A stretch of DNA of 53,668 nt from Corynebacterium pacaense. Its GTDB lineage: Bacteria > Actinomycetota > Actinomycetes > Mycobacteriales > Mycobacteriaceae. The translations under genes were made by a program, and so were the position numbers. The stretch is from assembly GCF_900169525.1 (NCBI RefSeq), contig NZ_LT821239.1, positions 651,029 through 704,696 on the forward strand, in the 5' to 3' direction. Below are positions 25,823 through 35,531 of this stretch, one piece after another; positions within the stretch are counted from its first letter, which is position 1; each line of letters starts with the position of its first letter. Below the pieces are notes generated by a model. That model was not told where the DNA came from. It saw nothing but the letters and a program-made list of their open reading frames with translations, and searched no databases.

Positions 25823-26602
25823 CTAGTCGTTCGTTTCCACTGCGAAATCCCGGAACTGAAAGTCCACGTTGTCACTGCGCCATCCTATCCTTCCGGGTTG
25901 GAGGCTGCTCTTTTCAATGGTGTGGGACAAGACCTCGACGCCATCGCGATAGTAGGTGATGATCTGGTTGTTCCCGTCCCGTCTGACGTCGATCTCAACT
26001 GTGTACCACGTTCCGATCGAGCAGGGCAGGTCCGTCTGGTCAAGGGTGACATAGGGATCTGAACCGTTGGCGGGGTCCTTGCTCTTGATCACCACCGCAC
26101 CGTCGCGTCTGCAGAGCGACAGGGAGTCGAAGTTATCGTGATCCTGGTAGTTGGTGAAGAAATGAACTCCGTCATAATCCATCGCCGGGGTCCGTGGGGT
26201 GGTGGAGAATTCATTGATCCGGATCTGGGTGCTCACCTTGAAGTCGGAGAAGTCCTCGCGCTGTGACACGGTGCGCAGCACCGAGGACCCGGTGGCGTTG
26301 CTGCTTGAAGGATCGGGGCTGTCCCCGTCGGGATTTCCGCTCCACCCCCCGCCGTCACGCGAGAACAGTGATCCACTTGTGGCGAGCCAATCTTGGGAGC
26401 GGACCGCCAGTGTCGAAGCTGAGTTTCTGTATGCCCACTCGTTGGTCACCAGTTCTGATTCCTGAGCAAAGGCGGGCTGCCAGGCTCCACCTGAAGTGGC
26501 GGAGTTCGAATCGCCGGGACGGGCAGGGGAGGCACAGGAGGACAGCGACAACGCCACCGCGGTTAGGGTGGCGACACCTGTGCGGATGCCGTGTTGATGC
26601 AT
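25823..26602 (-). CDS. lipoprotein with concanavalin/LamG-like domain
   Basis: 259 residues: signal peptide with lipobox LSLSSC (Cys ~23), a short Gly/Ser linker, then a ~210-residue beta-rich domain. The pattern DFKVSTQIRINEF...DYDGVHFFTNYQDHDNFDSLSLCRRDGAVVIKSK...GTWYTVEIDVRRDGNNQIITYYRDGVEV...GRIGWRSDNVDFQFRDFAV is the usual layout of concanavalin-A-like lectin/glucanase domains of the laminin-G or DUF1080 type, which bind or cleave glycans. It sits at the head of the polysaccharide locus, divergent from it across 690 bp, so binding to that polymer on the cell surface is plausible. No catalytic residues can be named. Confidence 0.65.
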   Translation of the reverse strand: MHQHGIRTGVATLTAVALSLSSCASPARPGDSNSATSGGAWQPAFAQESELVTNEWAYRNSASTLAVRSQDWLATSGSLFSRDGGGWSGNPDGDSPDPSSSNATGSSVLRTVSQREDFSDFKVSTQIRINEFSTTPRTPAMDYDGVHFFTNYQDHDNFDSLSLCRRDGAVVIKSKDPANGSDPYVTLDQTDLPCSIGTWYTVEIDVRRDGNNQIITYYRDGVEVLSHTIEKSSLQPGRIGWRSDNVDFQFRDFAVETND

Positions 26603-27289
26603 GGTTCTCCCTCAACTCATCTCCAATGACTACCAACACCATAGTTCCGCCTCCACGAGCGGGGGACGATCGGTGCCGGACCGCATGGGGGGCGGGTGCC
26701 CTCCACCCCCTTGATGCTCGGCCCGTTCAGGCGCGGTAACCGCGCGAAGGAGGTGGCCCTCTACAGCCGTGGGAGGGAGTTTGTGCTGCTCAATGCTGCC
26801 TTGAAAGCCAGTGCATGCCGGCACTCCTCCCCGTGAACGGAGGGCCCGTGGGGCGTTCCTCTGTTTGGGCCACACGGGGCCGGGTGTGTTTCCTCCCGCC
26901 GGTGGTGGTGGGATCCGTCGAGCTGTTGGTCTTCTGCCGGTGTCACCGACCCCTCCGGCATCGGACTCCGATCTCCGCTGAGGTGGTGGGCGATCCTGCG
27001 GGAAACTATCACTTGAAAAGAGCATCCGAACGTCAGACGGTTTGTTCTATAAATTCAAAAAGTTTAATAATCAGCTCGCGCCCAGTTAAGTATATGCTCA
27101 GTGTTTATAAGCTGTGGAGTGGGACAAGCTCAGGGTTCTTTAATTGCGGGGTATCCCCTGAAAAACCTTTGTTTACGTGCGGTAACAGCATTTTGCTCCG
27201 GGGCTTCTCATGTTCTACACTTTTCAGAAGCGGCATAAAGCCATGGGTGGCTTCTCTCGGAAGCCAATGTAGACGGGACGGACAACATC
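26603..27289. other. 687-bp non-coding region, AT-rich half before the EPS operon
   Basis: No supported gene; ORFs here are short and lack family resemblance. From about 27010 the composition becomes AT-rich (TCTATAAATTCAAAAAGTTTAATAATC), unlike the flanking genes. A hairpin TGGCTTC-TCTCG-GAAGCCA (27248-27266) lies 24 bases before the dehydrogenase GTG, and a small GGGG-TAT-CCCC stem lies at 27149-27159. It probably carries the promoter and a structured leader of the polysaccharide operon. Confidence 0.45.
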
Positions 27290-28528
27290 GTGAACAAAGT
27301 GGGAATAATAGGTTTGGGCTATGTTGGCTTGCCAACTGCCATCAGTCTCGCCGATAAGGGGCATTCGGTCATCGGATATGACCTTTCCCCTTCCCGGATA
27401 GGAGCCATCCTTGGAGGAAATGTTGATCTGAGCGATGCCAAGAGGGAGATGCTTCGTCGTTTCCTGGATTCCGGGCAGATTCAGGTCTCAACAGATCCCG
27501 AGGGGCTCGTCGACGCCAGTGCGATCATCATCTGTGTTCCCACGCCGATCAACCGGCATCGCGTTCCCGACCTTGATGCACTTAACTCATCCATCGAGAC
27601 GGTCCTTAGTGTGGTCCATCCGGGCCAGACAATCATTCTGACATCGACCACCTATGTGGGATGTACGCGCTCCATGATCGCGGACAGGCTCACGGACAGG
27701 GGTTTCACCGTCGGGAAGGACGTGTTCGTCGCATTTTCTCCTGAACGGATCAATCCCGGTGTGGTTGAGAATGAACCGATGAAGACTCCGCGTGTGCTGG
27801 GTGGCGTGACCGCGCAGTGTTCCGAAGCCGCAATGGAGACGATCAGGGATACCGCATCAATGGTGCATGTTGTCTCATCGCCGGAGGTTGCGGAAATGAC
27901 CAAGCTCCTCGAGAACACCTTCCGGGCCGTCAACATCGCGTTCATCAACGAGTTCTCCGATGCGGCTGAGCACTACGGCGTACCCATCTCGGAGGTGATC
28001 GAGGCCGCCAGCACCAAACCCTATGGCTTTATGAAGTTCACTCCCGGCCCCGGCGTGGGTGGACACTGCATTCCATGTGACCCGGAATATCTCCTCTGGG
28101 GGCTGAAGGCGGAGCATGCCCGTGCACCCATCACCGAGACGGTGATGAACGAGATCGCGGAAAGGCCCATGCGGGTTGTGCAGAGCATTCAGAACGTACT
28201 CGGCGCGAATGGGCGTTCCCTCCACGATTCATGGATCCATATGGCAGGTGTTGCGTTCAAGCCCAACGTTGCGGACGTCCGGGAATCCCCGGCACTGGTC
28301 ATCATCGAGGAACTGATCAGGAGAGGTGCCAGAGTCACCTATTCTGATACACACGTCGATTCAGTCAGGGTCAACGGCGGGTATATTGATGCTTCACCCG
28401 CAAGTATCGCCGAAGGTGCGGACCTCGTGGTGGTGCACACTCTGCACGAGGGGGAGACCGTTGGCGGATGGGAAAGTATCAATTCGCGAGTCTTCGATGC
28501 GACCTTCAGCTCCAAAGTGACGGTTTGA
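27290..28528 (+). CDS. UDP-sugar 6-dehydrogenase (UDP-GlcNAc/UDP-Glc dehydrogenase family)
   Basis: 412 residues. NAD-dependent four-electron oxidation of a UDP-hexose(amine) to the uronic acid. N-terminal Rossmann motif GIIGLGYVGLPTA, central catalytic segment, and the nucleophilic Cys in FTPGPGVGGHCIPCDPEYL. The PGPGVGGHCIP form is that of the WbpA/WecC subgroup (UDP-N-acetyl-hexosamine dehydrogenases) more than UDP-glucose dehydrogenases (NxxxGFGGxC). GTG start. It is the first gene of a co-directional set with a HAS-like synthase and a deacetylase, so its product is likely one substrate of that synthase. Exact sugar unresolved. Confidence 0.85.
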   Translation: MNKVGIIGLGYVGLPTAISLADKGHSVIGYDLSPSRIGAILGGNVDLSDAKREMLRRFLDSGQIQVSTDPEGLVDASAIIICVPTPINRHRVPDLDALNSSIETVLSVVHPGQTIILTSTTYVGCTRSMIADRLTDRGFTVGKDVFVAFSPERINPGVVENEPMKTPRVLGGVTAQCSEAAMETIRDTASMVHVVSSPEVAEMTKLLENTFRAVNIAFINEFSDAAEHYGVPISEVIEAASTKPYGFMKFTPGPGVGGHCIPCDPEYLLWGLKAEHARAPITETVMNEIAERPMRVVQSIQNVLGANGRSLHDSWIHMAGVAFKPNVADVRESPALVIIEELIRRGARVTYSDTHVDSVRVNGGYIDASPASIAEGADLVVVHTLHEGETVGGWESINSRVFDATFSSKVTV

Positions 28529-28613
28529 TCGCCAGATTCCGAACCCATTCAGCTCACATATGCGACAACCACGGCATGAGGAGCCCGACACTGCAATCAG
28601 AGGCCACGACTCA

Positions 28614-30116
28614 ATGAACAACTCCGCAATGCAACCGATCGGAAACACCGCATCGAGGATTGCAACCCCGCCTCCGGGGTCCGCTGCGTACATCGACGCC
28701 AGGAATCTCGGAGAGGCGAAACCACGGCGGAACCTCCTTGCACACGCCGACCCGCACGTGAGTTTGGCGGTACGGGCATTTCTCATCCTCATGGCGCTGA
28801 TCCCGTTCCTCATCCTGCTCAGTACCCGACTGCCCCAGTTGCTGAGAGATCCGCTGATCGTCTCCTATGGTGTCGCGGTGCTTTCTGCCACGCTCTTCTA
28901 CTTTTTTCTGGCCTACTCCTTCTATTCCGATCCCTCCGATGTTTCCAAATCCCGTCACGTTGCACCCATTTCCTTTCCCTCGCTCGGCGCGAACCCGAAG
29001 GTGAGCTTTCTGGTGGCGATCAAGGATGAGATCGATGTGATCGAGAGGTGTGTTCGATCAATGGTTGGTCAGGACTACCCGAATCTGGAGTTGATCGTCA
29101 TTGACGATGCCTCCGAGGATGGAACGACAGAACTCCTTGAGGAGCTGGTACCGGAACTCGGTTTCATCCTGGTGAAGAATGAAAAGAACGTGGGCAAGAA
29201 GCGGGCCCTAGTCAAGGGTGCCGAACTAGCCACGGGCGATGTCATAGCATTCACCGATTCGGATTGTGTTCTCGCACCGGATGCTGTTCGACGCTGCACG
29301 GCCGCCCTCATTTCAGAACCCGACCTGGGAGCGGTTTCGGGACATGCCAGGGCGCTGAACGCGGACTCCTCACTGTTGTCGAGGATCCAGGACACCTGGT
29401 ACGAGGGCTCGTTCCGAGTGGTCAAGGGAGCGGAGGCCTCGGTGGGATCCGTAACCTGTGTGTCCGGACCTCTCGCCGTGTTCCGAAAAGATGCAATCTG
29501 GAACTATCTCCCGGCCTGGCAACAGGATCGTTTCCTCGGGGCGGAGTTCCGATTCGCAACGGATCGACAGCTCACGGGGTATGTCCTCGGGCAGAAATGG
29601 GTGGGGAAGAAACTCAAGGATCGCCATCGTGATGATCCCTTTGTCGCCGAGGTGGACTACCCCGAGAGGAAGTGGCGAGTGGGCTACGTCCGATCCGCCG
29701 AGGTGTGGACCGTCGTGCCCGAGACCTTCAGAGCATTCATGAAACAGCAGATCCGCTGGAAGAAGAGTTTTCTGAGGAATCTGGCTTTCTCCGGTTCCTT
29801 TATGTGGCGACGGGGTCCGATTCCCACGGTTCTTTACTATGGGCACGCGCTCTGGGTGCTGGCCGCCCCCATTATGGCCGTCCGCCACATGATCTGGGCC
29901 CCGCTGATGGGGCTGTGGCTCCTGACGGCACTCTATCTCGCCGGAATCCTCCTCAAGGGAAGCCTGTGGGCGTTCTCTTTCGCCTTCGACAACCCCCGAT
30001 CAAATCGCTGGAGATACAGAATATCCATGGGGCTGGTTTCATCGCTTCTCCTGTCCTGGCTCCTCCCATATTCCCTATTAACTATCCGACGCGGGATTTG
30101 GTCAAGGTCCCTGTAA
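28614..30116 (+). CDS. GT2 glycosyltransferase, hyaluronan/chitin synthase-like
   Basis: About 500 residues. Membrane processive glycosyltransferase: two helices near residues 55-105, a GT2 catalytic domain, then three to four helices at the C-terminus. Motifs: PKVSFLVAIKDEIDVIERCVRSM, the first Asp in VIDDASEDGTTE, DxD in FTDSDCVLAPD, SGPLAVFR, and the processivity motif QQIRW followed by KKSFLR. This is the pattern of HasA/NodC/IcaA synthases, which polymerise and extrude a polysaccharide from UDP-sugars. With a UDP-uronate-forming enzyme upstream and a deacetylase downstream, an acidic, partly de-N-acetylated polymer is plausible. The start is ambiguous between ATG 28560 (no SD) and ATG 28614 (AGAGG upstream). 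Confidence 0.88.
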   Translation: MNNSAMQPIGNTASRIATPPPGSAAYIDARNLGEAKPRRNLLAHADPHVSLAVRAFLILMALIPFLILLSTRLPQLLRDPLIVSYGVAVLSATLFYFFLAYSFYSDPSDVSKSRHVAPISFPSLGANPKVSFLVAIKDEIDVIERCVRSMVGQDYPNLELIVIDDASEDGTTELLEELVPELGFILVKNEKNVGKKRALVKGAELATGDVIAFTDSDCVLAPDAVRRCTAALISEPDLGAVSGHARALNADSSLLSRIQDTWYEGSFRVVKGAEASVGSVTCVSGPLAVFRKDAIWNYLPAWQQDRFLGAEFRFATDRQLTGYVLGQKWVGKKLKDRHRDDPFVAEVDYPERKWRVGYVRSAEVWTVVPETFRAFMKQQIRWKKSFLRNLAFSGSFMWRRGPIPTVLYYGHALWVLAAPIMAVRHMIWAPLMGLWLLTALYLAGILLKGSLWAFSFAFDNPRSNRWRYRISMGLVSSLLLSWLLPYSLLTIRRGIWSRSL

Positions 30117-30134
30117 ATTAAGGTGGGCAGGTCC

Positions 30135-30239
30135 GTGAAGCGAAGAAGATTCATTAACCTCATCATTAACATCATTACTGTTGGAGCCCTGATTCTGCTC
30201 TATATCTTCGTCCTCTCCCGCGGGAGTTTCTGGGCATGA
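30135..30239 (+). CDS. 34-residue single-helix membrane protein
   Basis: GTG-initiated ORF of 34 codons reading VKRRRFINLIINIITVGALI and ending VLSRGSFWA. It is a basic N-terminus (KRRR) followed by one ~22-residue hydrophobic helix and a short polar tail. AAGGTGGG lies 8-14 bases upstream. Its stop codon overlaps the next ATG as ATGA, and it starts 18 bp after the synthase stop, so it fits tightly into the operon. The size and topology suggest a small accessory subunit of the synthase or secretion complex. It is too short to place in a family. Confidence 0.7.
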   Translation: MKRRRFINLIINIITVGALILLYIFVLSRGSFWA

Positions 30240-31885
30240 GCTACAAGGAGCGGCATTCTGCGCGCCAGCGCGCCACAAGCCTGCGCATGCAGGCCGCTGA
30301 CCTGATGGACCAGCCCGTGGAATCCACCGTTAGGGGGGCGGCTTTTCGACGCCTGCAATCGGTGGCTCTGATGAGCGTGGTTGTGGTGCTGTTGGTCGCG
30401 CTACTGAGCACAGGCTTCGCCTACAACTGGTGGTCGAATAACATCGGATCCAAGGTTTCTCCACCGGATTTCTCCTTCACCGGGGAGGAGAGCGATCTCA
30501 TCAAGGAGCTGAGTCTGTCGAACGCATCCAATGAAGCGATGGGCTTCGGCAGTGAGCCACTGGTGCTTACATATCACGACATCCGTCCTGAGCCGCCGGA
30601 GGGATCGGGGGAGCCCGTCAACTCCGTCTATGTCGTGACACCGGACAAGTTTGACAGGCAGATGGGTGCTCTCCATGAATCCGGCTACCGCTCCATGACA
30701 TCCGCGGAGTTTGACGCCTACCGGGCGGGGACCTACCAACCTCCGTCGAACAGCTTCTATCTGACCTTCGACGATGGGACCTCGGGTCTGTATAAGTACG
30801 CCGACCGGATTCTTGACAAGTACGGGTTCACTGCAACCTCCTACCTGATCGGAAGCTTCATCGGCCAGCACCGCCCCTACTACATGACGTGGTCACAGAT
30901 CGAGCTGCTTCACAGGTCGGGGAGGTGGGATTTCCAGTCACACTCAAATGGCTTTCACTATCGGACCGGACAGGGGGACAGGCTGGTTCCCGCCGTCGCT
31001 GCCCGCCTCTGGGTTGATGATAGGTGGGAGACCGATGAGGAGTTCACCGATCGGATAAATCAGGACTTCGAGGAGATCAGTTCCCAATTCCGGGAGCATG
31101 GCCTGCCCACTCCAACCCAGTTCGCCTTTCCCTTCTCCACAGCATCCAGCGATTTCAACAGGAACGACCCGACGCACCAGCTTGCGGTTCACCAGATGAC
31201 CCAGAACTATCGGACCGCGTTCACCAATGTCGGCAATCCGTTGCCGGCGGCGACCTCCGCCCGGAACCCCTCGGCCTTGGTCGAGCGATTGGAGGTGACC
31301 GCGGATGATACGGCCGTGGGTCTTCTCAGGCGGGCATCGGCAATGCAGTCTGTTCCGGTTGGTGATTATGACGCCATTTCTCTGGACGCATCGTGGTTGC
31401 AGCCCAAGAGGTACATACGTGCGCCAATCGATGACAGGGATCTGGAAGCCGGAATCGTGAGGATGGATGCGGATACGATGCTGACGGCGGAGGCACTGTG
31501 GGCATCGCAACGCACGGCCGAGTGGGACCAGTACACAGTCACCGCGGACGCGATGGATCTGGGCCCGGAGACGTACGTCGGCCTGGGGGCCCGGGTGGGA
31601 AATGACAGCGCTCAGGAACTCAAGCTCCTGGTATCTGCGGATTCCTACCGGGTTCTTCGAGGCAACAGCACCATTGAGGAGGGTCCACTTCTTGAATCCT
31701 CCGAGAAGAACATAGGCCTGGAGACGAGTGAATCCACGTCGCGGTTCTATGTTGACGGACAACTGGTCTATGAGGGTGCCTCCAGCGAGGGCCAAGGTGG
31801 TTTCTCGGTGGTATCGAAGCGCACGAGCGCTGATATCCCGTTTGCGGCCCTGCGCAACATCTCAACAGGGACACTCGGGTTCTAG
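30236..31885 (+). CDS. membrane-anchored polysaccharide deacetylase with C-terminal lectin-like domain
   Basis: 549 residues. Membrane helix at ~43-63 places the enzyme outside. NodB-type carbohydrate esterase 4 domain ~100-370: LVLTYHDIRPE (motif 0), FYLTFDDGTSGLYKYAD (metal-binding Asp-Asp), and WDFQSHSNGFHY (SHS-x-x-H metal ligands). The layout is that of PgaB/IcaB-like poly-N-acetylglucosamine deacetylases, with the YVVTPDKFDRQMGALHESGYRSMT lead-in. The C-terminal ~150 residues are beta-rich (YVGLGARVGN...RFYVDGQLVYEG...) like LamG domains, echoing the lipoprotein upstream of the locus. The start overlaps the small ORF by ATGA. The TAG stop lies within the IS target duplication, so the gene is intact. 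Confidence 0.85.
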   Translation: MSYKERHSARQRATSLRMQAADLMDQPVESTVRGAAFRRLQSVALMSVVVVLLVALLSTGFAYNWWSNNIGSKVSPPDFSFTGEESDLIKELSLSNASNEAMGFGSEPLVLTYHDIRPEPPEGSGEPVNSVYVVTPDKFDRQMGALHESGYRSMTSAEFDAYRAGTYQPPSNSFYLTFDDGTSGLYKYADRILDKYGFTATSYLIGSFIGQHRPYYMTWSQIELLHRSGRWDFQSHSNGFHYRTGQGDRLVPAVAARLWVDDRWETDEEFTDRINQDFEEISSQFREHGLPTPTQFAFPFSTASSDFNRNDPTHQLAVHQMTQNYRTAFTNVGNPLPAATSARNPSALVERLEVTADDTAVGLLRRASAMQSVPVGDYDAISLDASWLQPKRYIRAPIDDRDLEAGIVRMDADTMLTAEALWASQRTAEWDQYTVTADAMDLGPETYVGLGARVGNDSAQELKLLVSADSYRVLRGNSTIEEGPLLESSEKNIGLETSESTSRFYVDGQLVYEGASSEGQGGFSVVSKRTSADIPFAALRNISTGTLGF

Positions 31886-31886
31886 C

Positions 31887-32950
31887 TGTACTGACCCGGA
31901 GCGTTGTTGACGTAGGAGAGACCTCCGTAGTCGAGTTGGAGCTGTCTAGGTTCTCAACTCGATCCCACGGAGGTCTCTCGTGTCCCACGTTAATGCCCGG
32001 CTGACTCCGGCCGGCAGGTTGATCATGATCCAGCGCATCCAGTCGGGTCGTGCGGTCGCGCATGTCGCGGCGGAAATGGGTATCTCGCGCACGACGGCGT
32101 GGCGGTGGTGGCGCCGGTTCCGGGAACACGGCCCGGCAGGTTTGCAGGATCGTTCGAGCGTGGCCCGCTCGCACCCGCATCGCACGGGCGTGTGTGTGGA
32201 GACGCGGGTGCGGATCATGCGTCACCTCACACGTCGCGGTCCGGTGTTCATCGCGGGCAAGCTCGGCCTGCATGCCTCAACGGTGGGGCGTGTGCTGCGC
32301 CGCCACCACGTCCCGCTGCTACGGGAACTGGACCCAGTCACCGGGGCCGTGATCCGCGCGACCCGCCGATCCGCGCGACGCTACGAGCACGACCATCCAG
32401 GCTTACTGATCCACATCGATGTGAAGAAACCCGGCCGCATCCCTGATGGCGGCGGGTGGCGTCTGCACGGCCGCGGCGAACGCCCAAAACGCAAGCGCGG
32501 CCTCGGCTACGACTACGTCCACACCGTCATCGACGACCACTCCCGTCTCGCCTACGCGGAGATCCATGACGACGAGAAAGGCACGACAGCGGCCGGGGTT
32601 CTCGAACGCGCGATCGCGTTCTACGCAGCCCTCGGGGTCACGGTCGAACGGGTGATCAGTGACAACGCGTTCGCCTACCGCCACTCGACCGCATTCCGGG
32701 ACGTGATCAACGCGCACGGCATCGGGCAGAAGTTCATCAAACCCCACTGCCCCTGGACGAACGGGAAAGTCGAGAGACTAAAACCGCACCATCGCGACCG
32801 AGTGGGCCTATGCGAGACCCTGGACCTCCAACGAGGACCGAACCGCCGGCTTGACGACCTGGCTCGACTACTACAATCTAGACAGAACCCACCTCGGCAT
32901 CGGAGGCAAGACCCCCATCGACCGAATCAACAACGGTCGAGGTCAGTACA
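31887..32950 (+). mobile_element. IS481-family insertion sequence, 1064 bp
   Basis: Terminal inverted repeats: left end TGTACTGACCCGGAGCGTTG starting at 31887; right end, read inward from 32950, TGTACTGACCTCGACCGTTG, with 3 mismatches over 22 bp. A 6-bp target duplication TCTAGC flanks the element at 31881-31886 and 32951-32956, so the insertion is complete and fairly recent. The target contains CTAG, the site preferred by IS481-type elements (NCTAGN in Bordetella IS481). The single transposase gene is frameshifted. It sits exactly at the stop codon of the deacetylase gene and marks the end of the EPS locus. Confidence 0.95.
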
Positions 32951-32955
32951 TCTAG
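31980..32955 (+). pseudogene. IS481-family transposase, frameshifted
   Basis: DDE transposase with N-terminal helix-turn-helix (MGISRTTAWRWWRRF). Catalytic signature: first Asp in HIDVKKPGRIPDGGGW, second in VISDNAFAYRHS, Glu in WTNGKVERL. At the A-run 32780-32783 (CTAAAACCGC) one extra base breaks the frame right after VERL; in the next frame the expected sequence resumes (NRTIATEWAYARPWTSNEDR...TWLDYYNLDRTHLGIGGKTPI) and ends at TAG 32953-32955. That stop lies outside the right TIR, in the duplicated target. IS481 transposases are normally one ORF, so this copy is probably inactive unless slippage on AAAA restores it. Confidence 0.9.
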
Positions 32956-33001
32956 CGGCAGGGGGCCGACCCAGTTGACCGGTACCTGCCCGATATCCGA
33001 C

Positions 33002-33041
33002 AAAAGGCCGGCACGAGGGGATCCTCCCCCGTGTCGGCCCT
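33002..33041 (-). terminator. leuA terminator
   Basis: GGCCGGCACGAGGGG and CCCCCGTGTCGGCC form a long near-perfect hairpin; on the minus strand it is followed by TTTTG. It lies about 20 bases beyond the leuA stop codon. Confidence 0.85.
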
Positions 33042-33059
33042 TCAGCACGTGACCGGTGA

Positions 33060-35531
<2,472 letters not shown>

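Noticed and set aside
26761..27025. Small minus-strand ORFs upstream of the EPS operon
   Set aside because: No ribosome-binding site, no recognisable motif and His/Arg/Pro-rich composition; kept as non-coding.
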